The notes beneath the pieces were generated by a model. That model made no database searches and was not told where the DNA came from. It worked only from the letters and a program-made list of their open reading frames with translations. The position numbers and the translations under genes are program-made. Of a DNA stretch of 64,000 bases, positions 38,169-47,869 are shown one piece after another (positions within the stretch are counted from its first letter, which is position 1; the number at the start of each line of letters is the position of its first letter). The stretch comes from Cobetia crustatorum (GTDB lineage: Bacteria > Pseudomonadota > Gammaproteobacteria > Pseudomonadales > Halomonadaceae). Location: contig NZ_JEMF01000016.1 in assembly GCF_000591415.1 (NCBI RefSeq), positions 62,001 to 126,000 on the forward strand, written 5' to 3'.

Positions 38169-38929
38169 CGCTGAGTGCCTCTGCTCCGGTAGCGCGCGTG
38201 TGGTACCTGGTACCTGCCGCGGGGGTTGGCAGTCGTATGCAGGCTGATCGGCCCAAGCAGTATCTTGAACTAGCACCAGACTGCTGCGTGCTTGAGGCGA
38301 CGCTTGCCACCCTGCAACGTGCGCTACCCGAGGCCGGCCTGTGTCTGGTGTTGGGGGCAGACGATGACTATTTCTTGCCATCCATGGTGCCGTGGCAGGA
38401 CTGGTTGCGCGCTGATGGCGGCAGTGAGCGTGCAGACAGCGTGTTGTCAGGCCTTGAATGCTTGAGCGAGGTCGCAAGCGAAGACGATCTCGTGTTGGTG
38501 CATGATGTCGCGCGCCCCTGTGTGCGTGAAGAGGATATTCGTGCACTGGTGGCTGCCGCACGTGAGACGCGTGACGGCGCCATTTTGGCGGCGCCAGCCA
38601 GCGATACCATGAAGCGTGCCGTGGTCAGCACGGTAGTAGAGAGCCCTCACATCTCGCACACTGAATCACGAGAAAACCTATGGCATGCACTGACGCCACA
38701 GGCTTTCTCGCTGGGAGTGCTGCGCACGGCGCTGCGCGACGCCCTGAGCACGAATCCTTCGTTCATCACCGATGAAGCATCAGCACTTGAAGCCTGTGGC
38801 CGGTCGCCACTGCTGGTTGCTGGTGCCCGTGACAATCTCAAGATCACCCATCCAGAAGACCTCGCCATGGCCCGCCTGCTGTTGGCGGCGCGTGAGGCAC
38901 TTGCCAACAGTTCCCGGACGCCTGCCTGA
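38165..38929 (+). CDS. ispD: 2-C-methyl-D-erythritol 4-phosphate cytidylyltransferase
   Basis: Third step of the MEP isoprenoid pathway: couples methylerythritol phosphate with CTP. The 254-residue product shows the CTP site [38 protein letters not shown] and [15 protein letters not shown], and the C-terminal [10 protein letters not shown] and [10 protein letters not shown] of IspD. Coupled to ftsB by ATGA and followed after one base by the first possible ispF start. Confidence 0.95.
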   Translation: MTLSASAPVARVWYLVPAAGVGSRMQADRPKQYLELAPDCCVLEATLATLQRALPEAGLCLVLGADDDYFLPSMVPWQDWLRADGGSERADSVLSGLECLSEVASEDDLVLVHDVARPCVREEDIRALVAAARETRDGAILAAPASDTMKRAVVSTVVESPHISHTESRENLWHALTPQAFSLGVLRTALRDALSTNPSFITDEASALEACGRSPLLVAGARDNLKITHPEDLAMARLLLAAREALANSSRTPA

Positions 38930-38930
38930 C

Positions 38931-38974
38931 ATGACTGACCGCAACGCTATGACTGACCGCAACGCTATGACTGA
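38931..38974 (+). repeat. 18-bp tandem repeat at the ispD-ispF junction
   Basis: The unit ATGACTGACCGCAACGCT occurs twice in tandem and then a partial third time (ATGACTGAC), giving in the ispF frame [18 protein letters not shown]. Each unit supplies a possible ATG start. The copies are identical, so the duplication is recent or actively maintained. Confidence 0.85.
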
Positions 38975-39545
38975 CTCTGCCAAGACACCCTCTGCACAGC
39001 CATCCTCTATCCCTGCTACGCATGCAGGCCATGTACCCATGGCGCTACGTATCGGGCATGGCTTTGACGTGCATCGCTTTGGCGAGGGCGACCACCTGAT
39101 GATCGGCGGTGTGAAGATTGCCTACGAGCGCGGCTTTGTCGCGCACTCCGATGGTGACGTGCTTTTGCATGCCTTGTGCGATGCCCTGCTGGGTGCGTGT
39201 GCGATGGGAGATATCGGCAAGCATTTCCCGGATACCGACAGTGAGTGGTCGGGGGCTGACAGCCGCGGCTTGCTGCGTCACGTGGTCGGCCTCGTCAATG
39301 TGGCCGGATTCGGTGTGGGTAATGTCGATCTGACATTGATGGCACAGGCCCCCAAGATGGCGCCGCATATACAGGCCATGCGTGAAGTGATCGCTGAAGA
39401 TCTGCGTGTGCCACTGGCGGTGGTCAACGTCAAGGCCACTACCACCGAGCAGCTGGGATTCACCGGGCGTAAGGAAGGCATTGCTGCCGAGGCCGTAGTG
39501 CTGTTGGGTCTACTGCCGACTGAGCGTGGAGGCCAGCATGTCTGA
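38931..39545 (+). CDS. ispF: 2-C-methyl-D-erythritol 2,4-cyclodiphosphate synthase
   Basis: Cyclises CDP-methylerythritol phosphate to the cyclodiphosphate. The conserved protein starts at ATG 39039 ([17 protein letters not shown], 168 residues, as in E. coli IspF), with zinc ligands Asp and His in GFDVH and catalytic [18 protein letters not shown]. In this window the frame stays open for 36 more codons upstream, with three ATGs provided by an 18-base tandem repeat beginning one base after the ispD stop. A 204-residue form with a hydrophilic N-terminal extension is therefore possible. Coupling to ispD favours the upstream start; family length favours 39039. Confidence 0.93.
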   Translation: MTDRNAMTDRNAMTDSAKTPSAQPSSIPATHAGHVPMALRIGHGFDVHRFGEGDHLMIGGVKIAYERGFVAHSDGDVLLHALCDALLGACAMGDIGKHFPDTDSEWSGADSRGLLRHVVGLVNVAGFGVGNVDLTLMAQAPKMAPHIQAMREVIAEDLRVPLAVVNVKATTTEQLGFTGRKEGIAAEAVVLLGLLPTERGGQHV

Positions 39546-40680
39546 GGCGCTCTTTACGGAGGCACTCGCCGAGCTTCAATCAGCAGGCAGTGAGGCATGG
39601 GTCAAGGAAGCTGAGCTGATGCAGCGTTGGCCACATGCGCATGGTGGCCCGCTGGGCGCGGGACATTTTCGTCAATCGCCGGAGGACTTCCAGGTCACCG
39701 AGCTGATGGATTTCGTGCCTGAAGGTCACGGTGAGCATCAGTGGCTGTGGGTCGAGAAACGCGGTCTGACCACTGATGATCTTTGCCGTCACCTGGCGAA
39801 TCTGTGTGAGGTTGCGCCGCGTGATATCGGTATTGCGGGCCTCAAGGACAAGCAGGCTGTGACGCAGCAGTGGGTCTCGGTATGGTTGCCTGGGCGTGAG
39901 GCGCCGGCTTCGCTCACCGATGCTCTGGCTGAGCTCGGTGTACGGGTGCTTGCCAGCGTTCGTCACCCGCGCAAGCTCAAGCGTGGCGTGCATCGTGGGA
40001 ATCGCTTTGCGCTGAGAGTCAGTGGCGAGGCGATAGCGCATCCTGATTTCATCACACGCTGGGAGACCTTGATTCGTGAGGGTGTGCCTAATTATTTCGG
40101 TCCGCAGCGCTTTGGCCATCAAGGCCATAACCTCGGGCGCGCCCGAGCGGTGCTGGTGAGAGGTTGGCGCAAGCGTGATGATCGTAGCGGCATGCTGCTG
40201 TCGACCGCGCGTAGCTTCCTGTTCAACGAGGTGCTAGGCGCGCGGATAAAATCACGCTGCTGGGCCACGGCGCTGACAGGTGAGGTGTTCTCGCTCAATG
40301 GTACCGGCTCTCGTTTCGTGACTGACGGTAGTGAGTCTGCCGAGACGTTGACGGCGCGACTGGCGAGTGGAGATATCCATCCCACTGGGCCACTTTGGGG
40401 CACCGGGCGTCTTGAGACTCACTCACAGGTAGCTGAGCTTGAACAGGCGCTACCGAAATGCTGGCCGCAACTATGTACCGGGCTTGAGCAGGCCGGGGTC
40501 AAGACGGAGCGCCGTCCGCTGCGTCTTATACCGAGTCAGTCGCGCCTTGAATGGGATGTGACGCCTGTCCAGGCCAGCGACGCCGGCAGTGATGCCAGCG
40601 TCTGGCTGTACTTTGATCTGCCGCGCGGTAGCTTTGCGACCGGTCTACTACGTGAGCTGATCACGCATCCGCTGCTGTAA
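39538..40680 (+). CDS. truD: tRNA pseudouridine(13) synthase TruD
   Basis: Isomerises uridine 13 of tRNA-Glu to pseudouridine. The 380-residue product has the catalytic loop [17 protein letters not shown] (Asp at about residue 99), the TruD start [27 protein letters not shown] and the late [13 protein letters not shown]. Start at 39538 has GGAGG 5 bases upstream and overlaps ispF by eight bases. It is slightly longer than E. coli TruD (349). Confidence 0.95.
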   Translation: MSEALFTEALAELQSAGSEAWVKEAELMQRWPHAHGGPLGAGHFRQSPEDFQVTELMDFVPEGHGEHQWLWVEKRGLTTDDLCRHLANLCEVAPRDIGIAGLKDKQAVTQQWVSVWLPGREAPASLTDALAELGVRVLASVRHPRKLKRGVHRGNRFALRVSGEAIAHPDFITRWETLIREGVPNYFGPQRFGHQGHNLGRARAVLVRGWRKRDDRSGMLLSTARSFLFNEVLGARIKSRCWATALTGEVFSLNGTGSRFVTDGSESAETLTARLASGDIHPTGPLWGTGRLETHSQVAELEQALPKCWPQLCTGLEQAGVKTERRPLRLIPSQSRLEWDVTPVQASDAGSDASVWLYFDLPRGSFATGLLRELITHPLL

Positions 40681-40698
40681 TGTCAGTCAGTAGCATCA

Positions 40699-40738
40699 GT
40701 CACGAGGCTATCTTGATCAGTCGCGATGGCCTCGTGAC
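40699..40738 (+). repeat. Perfect 10-bp inverted repeat truD-surE
   Basis: GTCACGAGGC and GCCTCGTGAC are exact inverse copies, 20 bases apart, in the 94 bases between truD and surE. No T run follows, so it may be an RNA processing or attenuating hairpin or a protein-binding site rather than a simple terminator. Confidence 0.55.
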
Positions 40739-40774
40739 GATCAATCGATACCGATACGATCACCAAAGGGCGAG

Positions 40775-41524
40775 ATGATGCGCAAGATTTTGCTTTCCAA
40801 TGATGATGGCGTGCATGCCCCAGGCCTCAAGGCGTTACATGATGCGCTGGTGGGGCAGGCGCGTATTCGCGTCGTGGCCCCGGATCGTGATCGCTCCGGG
40901 GCCAGTAACTCGCTGACACTCAGTCGTCCATTGATGTTGTCGGCGATGGATAATGGTTTTTATAGCGTCGATGGCACGCCGGCCGACTGTGTCTATCTGG
41001 GGGTCAACGGTATCTGGGATGAAAAGCCGGATATCGTGATCTCAGGGATCAATCACGGTGCCAATCTGGGGGACGACGTATTGTATTCCGGTACCGTGGC
41101 TGCCGCGATGGAAGGGCGTTCGCTCGGTATGTCGGCGATTGCGATGTCACTGTGCGGCAAGACCCATTTCGAGACGGCAGGGCGCGTGGCGGCAAGTCTG
41201 GTCGGTGCCTCCGAAACATTGGCATTGCCGCCGCGCTCGCTGCTCAACGTCAATGTGCCGGATCTGCCGTGGAGTGAGATTCGTGGCTTCCGCGTCACGC
41301 GACAGGGTCACCGAGGGCCAGCAGGGGCACCGATTGCCGTGCATGATCCACGTGGGCGCACGCGTTACTGGATAGCACTGGCAGGTGAGGGCATCGATGA
41401 TGGCGATGACACTGACTTCGCTGCGGTGGCCGCCGGCTATGTCTCCATCACGCCACTGATGACGGACCTGACCTCTCATACTGCGCGACATGACGTTGAA
41501 CAGTGGCTTGAAGCGCTGGCCTGA
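40775..41524 (+). CDS. surE: 5'/3'-nucleotidase SurE
   Basis: Metal-dependent nucleoside-monophosphate phosphatase tied to stationary-phase survival. The 249-residue product begins [18 protein letters not shown] with the Asp-Asp metal pair, and carries [26 protein letters not shown] and [15 protein letters not shown]. The second ATG at 40778 may be the start. Followed by pcm after 130 bases, the conserved surE-pcm order. Confidence 0.95.
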   Translation: MMRKILLSNDDGVHAPGLKALHDALVGQARIRVVAPDRDRSGASNSLTLSRPLMLSAMDNGFYSVDGTPADCVYLGVNGIWDEKPDIVISGINHGANLGDDVLYSGTVAAAMEGRSLGMSAIAMSLCGKTHFETAGRVAASLVGASETLALPPRSLLNVNVPDLPWSEIRGFRVTRQGHRGPAGAPIAVHDPRGRTRYWIALAGEGIDDGDDTDFAAVAAGYVSITPLMTDLTSHTARHDVEQWLEALA

Positions 41525-41653
41525 GGCGTTGCTTTGTTGAACCGCTCCGACAAAGGGTTAGCTGGCAGGGGCAGTGATTAGCGCCGACAAAGAGTACTTG
41601 GCCACAGAATGATCAGAGAACCCGGCGCCAGGGCGTCGGCCGACAGGATGTAA

Positions 41654-42445
41654 ATGGATGCCATGAAGGACGCGTATCAGAACGGTTTTCCTCATTCGCA
41701 GTCAGACACAATGCCAGGGCATTCGCTCGACGGTGAGGGTGTACTGCGATTGAGGCGGCCGGACACGGCACAGCTCAGCGGTATTGGCATGACGTCGCAA
41801 CGGACTCGCGATCGCATGGTGACGCGTCTGGAAGACGCCGGGATTCATGATGAGCGAGTGCTGACACTGATGGCCAAAGAGCCGCGCCATCTGTTTCTCG
41901 ATGAGGCGCTGGCGCACCGGGCCTATGAAGACACTGCGTTGCCGCTGGGGCAAGGGCAGACACTCTCCCAGCCGTATATGCATGCGCGCATGACGGAGCT
42001 GGCACTGGCTGCGGCGCCGCGTCCATCAAAGGAATGCCGCGTGCTTGAGGTCGGTACTGGCTCGGGTTATCAGACCTTGCTGCTGGCGCGGTTATTGGGT
42101 CATGTCGCATCGCTTGAACGTATTGCTGCCTTGCACCTGCGCGCTCAGCAGCGGCTTGACTGGTTCGGGCTCGATAACGTGGAGCTGCGCCATGCCGATG
42201 GTGGCCACGGCTGGGAAGGGCTGGCAGAAGGCTTTGACCTGATAGTGGTGACGGCATGTGCCTCCATATTACCTCAGGCGTTGCTGAAGCAGTTGGCACC
42301 GGACGGTGTGATGATTGTGCCATTGGCCGAAGATGATAGTGATCGCCAATGGCTGACACGAGTGCGCCACGTCGGCGACACTCAGGATATTCAGCGGCTC
42401 GAAGCAGTACGTTTCGTGCCGTTGCTCGAAGGAGTGATCAGGTGA
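41654..42445 (+). CDS. pcm: Protein-L-isoaspartate O-methyltransferase
   Basis: Repairs isomerised aspartyl residues using SAM. The 263-residue product has an N-terminal extension of about 45 residues before the family start GIGMTSQRTRDRMVTRLEDAGI, then FLDEALAHRAYEDTALPLGQGQTLSQPYM and the SAM loop EVGTGSGYQTLLLARL. The extension could mean that a downstream ATG (41789) is used. The stop overlaps the GTG start of the next gene. Confidence 0.93.
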   Translation: MDAMKDAYQNGFPHSQSDTMPGHSLDGEGVLRLRRPDTAQLSGIGMTSQRTRDRMVTRLEDAGIHDERVLTLMAKEPRHLFLDEALAHRAYEDTALPLGQGQTLSQPYMHARMTELALAAAPRPSKECRVLEVGTGSGYQTLLLARLLGHVASLERIAALHLRAQQRLDWFGLDNVELRHADGGHGWEGLAEGFDLIVVTACASILPQALLKQLAPDGVMIVPLAEDDSDRQWLTRVRHVGDTQDIQRLEAVRFVPLLEGVIR

Positions 42446-43395
42446 AACGAGCATTGAGTGTGTTCTTCAAGGGGGCCGGCATGGGCGCCGCCGATGCGGT
42501 TCCTGGGGTATCCGGCGGCACGATTGCTTTTGTAACCGGCATCTATGAAGAATTGATCGATACCATCAAGCGCTTCGGGCCTTCTGCCATTGGCGTATGG
42601 CGCAAGGACGGTTTCAAGGCGCTGTGGCAACACCTGAACCTGGCATTTCTGCTGCCATTGGTCGTCGGTATCTTTGCCAGTTTGATCACGGTGGCGCACC
42701 TGGTCACCTGGTTGATGGATGCTCAGCCGCTACTGCTTAATGCCTTCTTCTTCGGGCTGGTCGTGTGTTCCGGCGTGATCGTGGCGCGGCGCATGACCGA
42801 ATTCAAGGCGGGATATCTGATCTGGTTGGCGTTGGGGCTGGTACTGGCTAGCAAGCTGCCAAGCCTGCTGCCTGCCGCGACTGATGGTTCCTGGGTATTG
42901 GTGGCAGGGGGCGCTATTGCCATCAGTGCAATGCTGCTGCCAGGTGTGTCCGGTAGCTTCCTGCTATTGACCATGGGCCTGTACGGCACCGTGATGACGG
43001 GCATCAAAAGTTTCGATGTACAGCTCATCCTGCTGTTTGGCAGTGGCTGTGCCATAGGCCTCTTTACCTTCTCGCGTGTATTGTCATGGTTGTTTCGTCA
43101 CCATCACACCGCGACACTGATGCTCTTGACCGGCTTTATCCTCGGGTCGCTGCCGGTACTCTGGCCGTGGCGCACGATTACCGATTACCGTATTGGGCCA
43201 AAGGGTGAGCAGGTACCGCTGGACTATCAATTCATGATGCCGGACACCTATACCAGCATCACGGGAGAGCCTGCCCAATTATGGGCCGCGCTCGCTGTGA
43301 TGCTGGCTGGCATATTGCTGGTCTGGTTTGCCGGAGAGCGCTCCGGCCCAGATGACTCTTCCAAGAATTCCCGCAAGGAGCAGGAACATGCATGA
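42442..43395 (+). CDS. DUF368 polyprenyl-phosphate transporter (PopT family)
   Basis: Polytopic inner-membrane protein, 317 residues with about eight helices. The DUF368 hallmark KGAGMGAADAVPGVSGGTIAFVTGIYEELID (in segments) is at the N terminus and a second glycine-rich repeat LLPGVSGSFLLLTMGLYG in the middle. Members of this family were shown to return undecaprenyl phosphate across the membrane. Start is GTG at 42442, eight bases after GGAG, overlapping the pcm stop (GTGA). Its own stop overlaps the nlpD start by eight bases. Confidence 0.88.
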   Translation: MKRALSVFFKGAGMGAADAVPGVSGGTIAFVTGIYEELIDTIKRFGPSAIGVWRKDGFKALWQHLNLAFLLPLVVGIFASLITVAHLVTWLMDAQPLLLNAFFFGLVVCSGVIVARRMTEFKAGYLIWLALGLVLASKLPSLLPAATDGSWVLVAGGAIAISAMLLPGVSGSFLLLTMGLYGTVMTGIKSFDVQLILLFGSGCAIGLFTFSRVLSWLFRHHHTATLMLLTGFILGSLPVLWPWRTITDYRIGPKGEQVPLDYQFMMPDTYTSITGEPAQLWAALAVMLAGILLVWFAGERSGPDDSSKNSRKEQEHA

Positions 43396-44652
43396 CAGGA
43401 TGAACAAGGGAATCAGGCTGACGCTGGCAGGTCTGGCGTTAGGAGCTTGGCGGCTTGCAGTACGGCTACCACGCGGCCACAGGTTCAGGATCTTACCGGT
43501 GGCAATGCTCGCATCACGTCAAACACCTATTCCGTTCAGCGTGGCGATACGCTGTATGGCATCGCTTGGCAGAGTGGGCAGGACTTCCGTGACGTGGCGC
43601 GGATGAATGGCTTGAATCCGCCTTACACCCTGCAGCCGGGTCAAACGCTACGTCTGGATCCCAAGGCACAATTGCCAGCGAACGCTAGTGGTACCAGTAC
43701 CGCCAATGTGGCGGCGGGTACCGGAGTGGTCGCAACGGGGTTAGGCAGTGGTGATAACGGCAATATTACAGGCACGGAAGTGCCGGATTGGTTGGCGCCG
43801 GATGAATCCGCGATCGCTCAACAGAAACAACGCTCAGGCCAGGCTCAGTCATTGACCACGGGTGCTGGTGGTGTTTCTTCAGCAGCTACAGGAGCTGCCG
43901 CAGCAGCGGGAACGGCGCCAGGCCCGATCTATCAGGAAGGCAGTGAAGAGGCGCTTGCAGAAACTGCCCGTACTGCTAATGATTCCGTGTCTCAGGCCAG
44001 TTCTACTGCCTCTAACACGGTCGCTTCCAATACATCGGCTGCAGATTCTGCTGCCTCAAATGTGTCCAATAACGCCGGCAGCAGTGCAGCAGTTGCTCAG
44101 GCCGCAGCGCGCAAGGCAGCACAGGAAAAGACAGATCAGGCTGCTGCATCCGCACAAGCGGCGCGTGAGAAGGCTGCTGCTAGCGTGAAAAATACCGACG
44201 ATACGGTTGAAAAAGGTACGAATGTCGCTGGCGCCACGCCCAAGGCTGTTCCGGCCAAGAAAACGTATGTTCCTGTAAAAAACGTTAACTGGCAGTGGCC
44301 TACGCAAGGCGAAATCATCGGCAAGTTTGGTGAGTCCAAGAGTGTAACGGGTGGCATTGATATCGCTGGTCAAAAGGGGCAACCTGTCAAGGCAGCAGGG
44401 CCGGGGATTGTGGTTTACGCAGGCAGTGGGGTGCGCGGCTACGGTAACCTCATCATCCTTAAGCACAATAACCGTTACCTGAGTGCCTATGCCCACAATG
44501 ACAGTCTTCGAGTATCGGAGAATGATGTCGTCGAGGCTGGACAGGTGATTGCCACCTTGGGAGCGACTGACGCCGAGCGCGCGCAGCTGCACTTTGAGAT
44601 TCGCGAGGATGGGCAGCCGAAAGACCCACTGAAGTTCTTGCCCAACCGCTGA
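43388..44652 (+). CDS. nlpD: NlpD lipoprotein (LysM + M23), frameshifted in the signal peptide
   Basis: Outer-membrane lipoprotein activator of amidases, upstream of rpoS as in other gammaproteobacteria. The main frame (from about 43447) begins [13 protein letters not shown]: a lipobox with its Cys, then a LysM domain ([20 protein letters not shown]), an Ala/Ser-rich disordered middle and a degenerate M23 peptidase domain ([15 protein letters not shown]... [18 protein letters not shown]). The start and hydrophobic part of the signal peptide ([23 protein letters not shown] at 43388 with GGAG six bases before) are in another frame. Adding one T near 43447 would join them into a perfect 24-residue lipoprotein signal and a 421-residue protein. 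Either a sequencing error or a real mutation. Confidence 0.85.
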
Positions 44653-44713
44653 TTCCCGCCGCTGCCACAACAACAAGTTCCTGGCATCAGACCAGAGACA
44701 ACGGGGTATCGAC

Positions 44714-45688
44714 ATGAGCATGCTGGAAAAGGATATCGACCAGGCTGAGGCGGAGTTGTCTCTCGATGATGTCGAGGCAGACGATACGCTTGAGGCTGAG
44801 GCGGAAGAGGCCGCATTTGAGCGTGCCCTGAACCGTGAGGAGCGCAAGCACTACCAAAGCCTGGACGCGACTCAGATCTATCTCAATGAGATAGGTTTCT
44901 CCCCGTTGCTCAAGCCCGAGGAAGAAGTCTACTTCGGGCGTCTGGCTCAGGCGGGTGACCCCGCCGGTCGTCAGCGCATGATCGAGTCGAATCTGCGCCT
45001 GGTGGTCAAGATTGCGCGGCGCTACCTGAACAGAGGCTTGTCGCTGCTTGATCTTATCGAGGAGGGTAACCTCGGTTTGATTCGTGCCGTGGAGAAGTTT
45101 GATCCCGAGCGCGGGTTCCGTTTCTCGACCTATGCGACCTGGTGGATTCGTCAGACTATCGAGCGAGCATTGATGAATCAGACGCGTACCATTCGTCTGC
45201 CGATCCATGTCGTCAAGGAACTCAATATTTATCTGCGGGCAGCGCGCCAACTGACTCAGAAGCTTGATCACGAAGCGACGGCCGAAGAGATTGCAGATTT
45301 TCTCGACAAGCCAGTAGCCACAGTCAAGAAAATGTTGGGCCTAAACGAACGTGTCTCCTCGGTCGATTACCCTATGGGTGGTGAGAGCGATAAGCCACTG
45401 ATTGAGACCATTGCAGACGAAAACGATACCAGCCCCGAGTCCAGTCTGGTTGATGTCGACGTCAAGGCACATGTTGATGAGTGGCTGGCGGAGTTGACCG
45501 AAAAACAGATGGAAGTGGTGGTACGCCGCTTTGGCCTTCGTGGCCACGAAGCAGCCACGCTTGAAGAGGTGGGCGAGGAGATTGGTCTGACGCGAGAGCG
45601 TGTGCGCCAGATTCAGGTCGAGGCGCTCAAGAAATTGCGACGCATGCTCGAGAAGCAAGGACTGTCGCTGGAATCAATCTTCGAGTGA
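44714..45688 (+). CDS. rpoS: RNA polymerase sigma factor RpoS
   Basis: Stationary-phase/general stress sigma factor. The 324-residue product has region 1.2 ([29 protein letters not shown]), region 2 ([39 protein letters not shown] in segments; [19 protein letters not shown]), and region 4 ([20 protein letters not shown]). Acidic N terminus as in RpoS. Position directly after nlpD is the canonical locus; part of rpoS transcription normally starts inside nlpD. A strong terminator follows. Confidence 0.96.
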   Translation: MSMLEKDIDQAEAELSLDDVEADDTLEAEAEEAAFERALNREERKHYQSLDATQIYLNEIGFSPLLKPEEEVYFGRLAQAGDPAGRQRMIESNLRLVVKIARRYLNRGLSLLDLIEEGNLGLIRAVEKFDPERGFRFSTYATWWIRQTIERALMNQTRTIRLPIHVVKELNIYLRAARQLTQKLDHEATAEEIADFLDKPVATVKKMLGLNERVSSVDYPMGGESDKPLIETIADENDTSPESSLVDVDVKAHVDEWLAELTEKQMEVVVRRFGLRGHEAATLEEVGEEIGLTRERVRQIQVEALKKLRRMLEKQGLSLESIFE

Positions 45689-45730
45689 ACCGGTGATGTT
45701 TTGCCTTCTAATCTGTGACGGCCATCATTG

Positions 45731-45764
45731 AAACGGCCCGCCCTGAACTTGGGCGGGCCGTTTT
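45731..45764 (+). terminator. Intrinsic terminator of rpoS
   Basis: AACGGCCCGCCC-TGAACTT-GGGCGGGCCGTTTT, a perfect 12-bp GC-rich stem with a T tail. Confidence 0.9.
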
Positions 45765-46101
45765 CATATTTCCTGATTATTATTCAGGTAAGGTCACTGG
45801 TATCAAGGCTTGATTCATGACAAGTGTCACTACTACTTGGCATGCGGCAGTCCTGTTTTCTGCGCGATAGCACGCGTCTCACTGTTGTCCGTATGGAAAC
45901 GCTGTATCGTGCATAAAGTTAGCCAACTAACTGGACGCCTTGCAGAGCGACGATTAGACTGAGGCTCACTTTTCCACGACCCGCTTGAGCAGGGCTGATG
46001 CAGGCAATCAGCCGGCTCGTGAAACACTTTCTTTCACCTTGCTCTGGTGCCTTTTGTGCATCATGCAGGTCACGACTGTCATCGATCAGGAATACGCATA
46101 A
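45765..46101. other. Gene-free region before tolC
   Basis: About 337 bases without a supported gene. A short inverted repeat TGACA-AG-TGTCA lies at 45818-45829 and could be an operator. A 64-codon minus-strand frame (45833-46027) has no recognisable features and was rejected. A promoter for tolC must be here but no strong match was seen. Confidence 0.35.
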
Positions 46102-47484
46102 ATGGCCAACATACGCATACTGCCACTGGTGCTAGCGATGGGTTTTACGACTCAGGCTCAGGCTGCCAATCTGCTTGATATCACAAGAGACGCCTTGAGC
46201 CATAACGCTAGCCTGTCTTCCTCACGTTCGCTTTATCAGAGCGTCGGTGACAATGAGAGAATCGAGTTGGCCGATTTGCTGCCACAGATTTCTGCCACTG
46301 GTTCAGTGTCGCGCACCGATGTCACCAAGAGTTCCATCAGCAGCTCGAGTAGCTCAAGCGGTGAAGGTGACTACACAAGTTCTAGTGTCACGGTGAATGC
46401 CAACCAGACGCTATTCAATGCGGCAGACTGGTATGAGCTGGCTACCAGCAAGGACACCACGCGTCAGCAAAAACTGTTGCTGGATTCTGACCAGCAGCAG
46501 TTGCTGTATGATGTGGCATCGGCCTATTTCACCATTCTGAACAACCGTGACATTCTCGATGCGCGTATCGCCCAGGAGAAGGCATTTTCCCGTCAGATGG
46601 ATCAGGCCAATCAGCAGTTTGAAGTCGGCCTGATTGCGATCACGGATGTTCAGGAAGCAAAAGCCTCCTACGATGACGCACGCGCTCAGCGCATTGCGGC
46701 TGAAGCAGACCTGCAGGTGAGTTTCGAGGCACTCCAGCAGCTGACCGGGCAGCAGTACGATTCCATCGATGGTCTGGAAGAAGATCTTGCCATTGAAGCT
46801 CCGATGCCGGCTAGCCGCGGCAAGTGGGTAGAAATGGCGCTGTCCAACAATCCGTTGATTGGTGCTGCTCAGAAAGGTGTTGATGTCGCCAAGGGCGATG
46901 TGAAGACATCGCGTGCTGGTCATCTGCCGACAGTAGGTGCCTTCGCGACCTATAGCTATGATGACAATGATGCTGATATCACCGGTGGATATCAGGAGTC
47001 CAATCAAATTGGTATCGAAGCGTCTCTGCCCATCTACACTGGTGGGCGTACTTCCGCTCAGGTGCGTCAGAGCACTCATCTGCTTGAGCAGAGCCAGTTT
47101 GACCTGCTCGATCAGCAGCGCTCCACGACCCAAAGCGTTCGCGCGCTCTATAGTCAGGTTCGCAGCGATGTCCTGACCGTCAAGGCGCGCAAGCAGGCGA
47201 TTGTCTCTAGCCGTAGTGCCCTGGAAGCGACGCGCTCGGGCTATGAAGTCGGAACACGTAACATTGTCGATGTGCTGGACGCTGAGCAGACTCTTTATCA
47301 GGCGCTGGCCGACTACGCTTCCTCGCGTTACACCTACGTGTTGGACCTGCTCAATCTGCGTCAGGCAGCGGGTATCATCGACGTCAATGCCGTACGTGAT
47401 CTGAACGAGAGCCTCAAGAGCGATCGTCAGGTGTCACTGGTCCTGAATGATGAAGACAGCGAAGAGCTGGAAAGCACTCCCTGA
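46102..47484 (+). CDS. tolC: TolC-family outer-membrane efflux channel
   Basis: Trimeric outer-membrane exit duct for multidrug efflux and type I secretion. The 460-residue product has a signal peptide cut after QAQA (residue 21), then the TolC repeats with long helices: ALSHNASLSSSRSLYQSVGDNERIE, YFTILNNRDILDARIAQEKAF, ITDVQEAKASYDDARAQRI in the first half and GTRNIVDVLDAEQTLYQALADY in the second. Ser-rich extracellular loop SSISSSSSSSGEGDY. Single gene ending in a hairpin. No membrane-fusion or inner-membrane pump partner is adjacent, as is usual for TolC itself. Confidence 0.9.
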   Translation: MANIRILPLVLAMGFTTQAQAANLLDITRDALSHNASLSSSRSLYQSVGDNERIELADLLPQISATGSVSRTDVTKSSISSSSSSSGEGDYTSSSVTVNANQTLFNAADWYELATSKDTTRQQKLLLDSDQQQLLYDVASAYFTILNNRDILDARIAQEKAFSRQMDQANQQFEVGLIAITDVQEAKASYDDARAQRIAAEADLQVSFEALQQLTGQQYDSIDGLEEDLAIEAPMPASRGKWVEMALSNNPLIGAAQKGVDVAKGDVKTSRAGHLPTVGAFATYSYDDNDADITGGYQESNQIGIEASLPIYTGGRTSAQVRQSTHLLEQSQFDLLDQQRSTTQSVRALYSQVRSDVLTVKARKQAIVSSRSALEATRSGYEVGTRNIVDVLDAEQTLYQALADYASSRYTYVLDLLNLRQAAGIIDVNAVRDLNESLKSDRQVSLVLNDEDSEELESTP

Positions 47485-47529
47485 TCGGCGCCTGTCACTA
47501 TCGGCAGTTTATGACGTTGATTGATTCTC

Positions 47530-47570
47530 ATGCTCCCCTGCCGGCCTTGCCTGTAGGGGAGCATGCGTTT
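47530..47570 (+). terminator. Hairpin after tolC
   Basis: ATGCTCCCCT / AGGGGAGCAT perfect 10-bp arms, 15-base loop, followed by GCGTTT. Acceptable terminator. Confidence 0.65.
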
Positions 47571-47869
47571 GGAGAGCTTCCACTCTGCGGCGCCTCGATA
47601 GCTCCGGGAGTATTGGAATTTCCCTTGAGTTACTCCACTCACCAATCGTTCTCGTATCCTGGTGCACAAATAGTTTAAATTACTGTATTTATATATAAAG
47701 GCAGGTTGTTAGTTGTATTTTTTGGTATTAGTTTGGTTTTTTATAGCGTGACCTTGGCGCAACAATAGAAAATAATTGAGTGCCGCAAGGCATGACGTTT
47801 CTACGAGCGTCCTGCGTTGCCATCAGGTGTTACTGCCCATCCTCCCTACCTCTTGCCCAGGAGTTCTCC
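47571..47869. other. AT-rich leader upstream of alanine racemase
   Basis: The stretch 47665-47770 is strikingly AT-rich (TTTAAATTACTG, TTTATATATAAAGG, then T-rich runs) compared with flanking DNA. It gives several weak -10 boxes, so it probably contains the alr promoter, but no clear -35/-10 pair could be fixed. No gene is supported. Confidence 0.4.

Noticed and set aside
41528-41653. GACAAAG-containing near-repeats between surE and pcm
   Set aside because: Two similar short words (CCGACAAAG) but no symmetry or length to support a site.
45833-46027. 64-codon minus-strand frame between rpoS and tolC
   Set aside because: Composition is not protein-like and there is no ribosome site.
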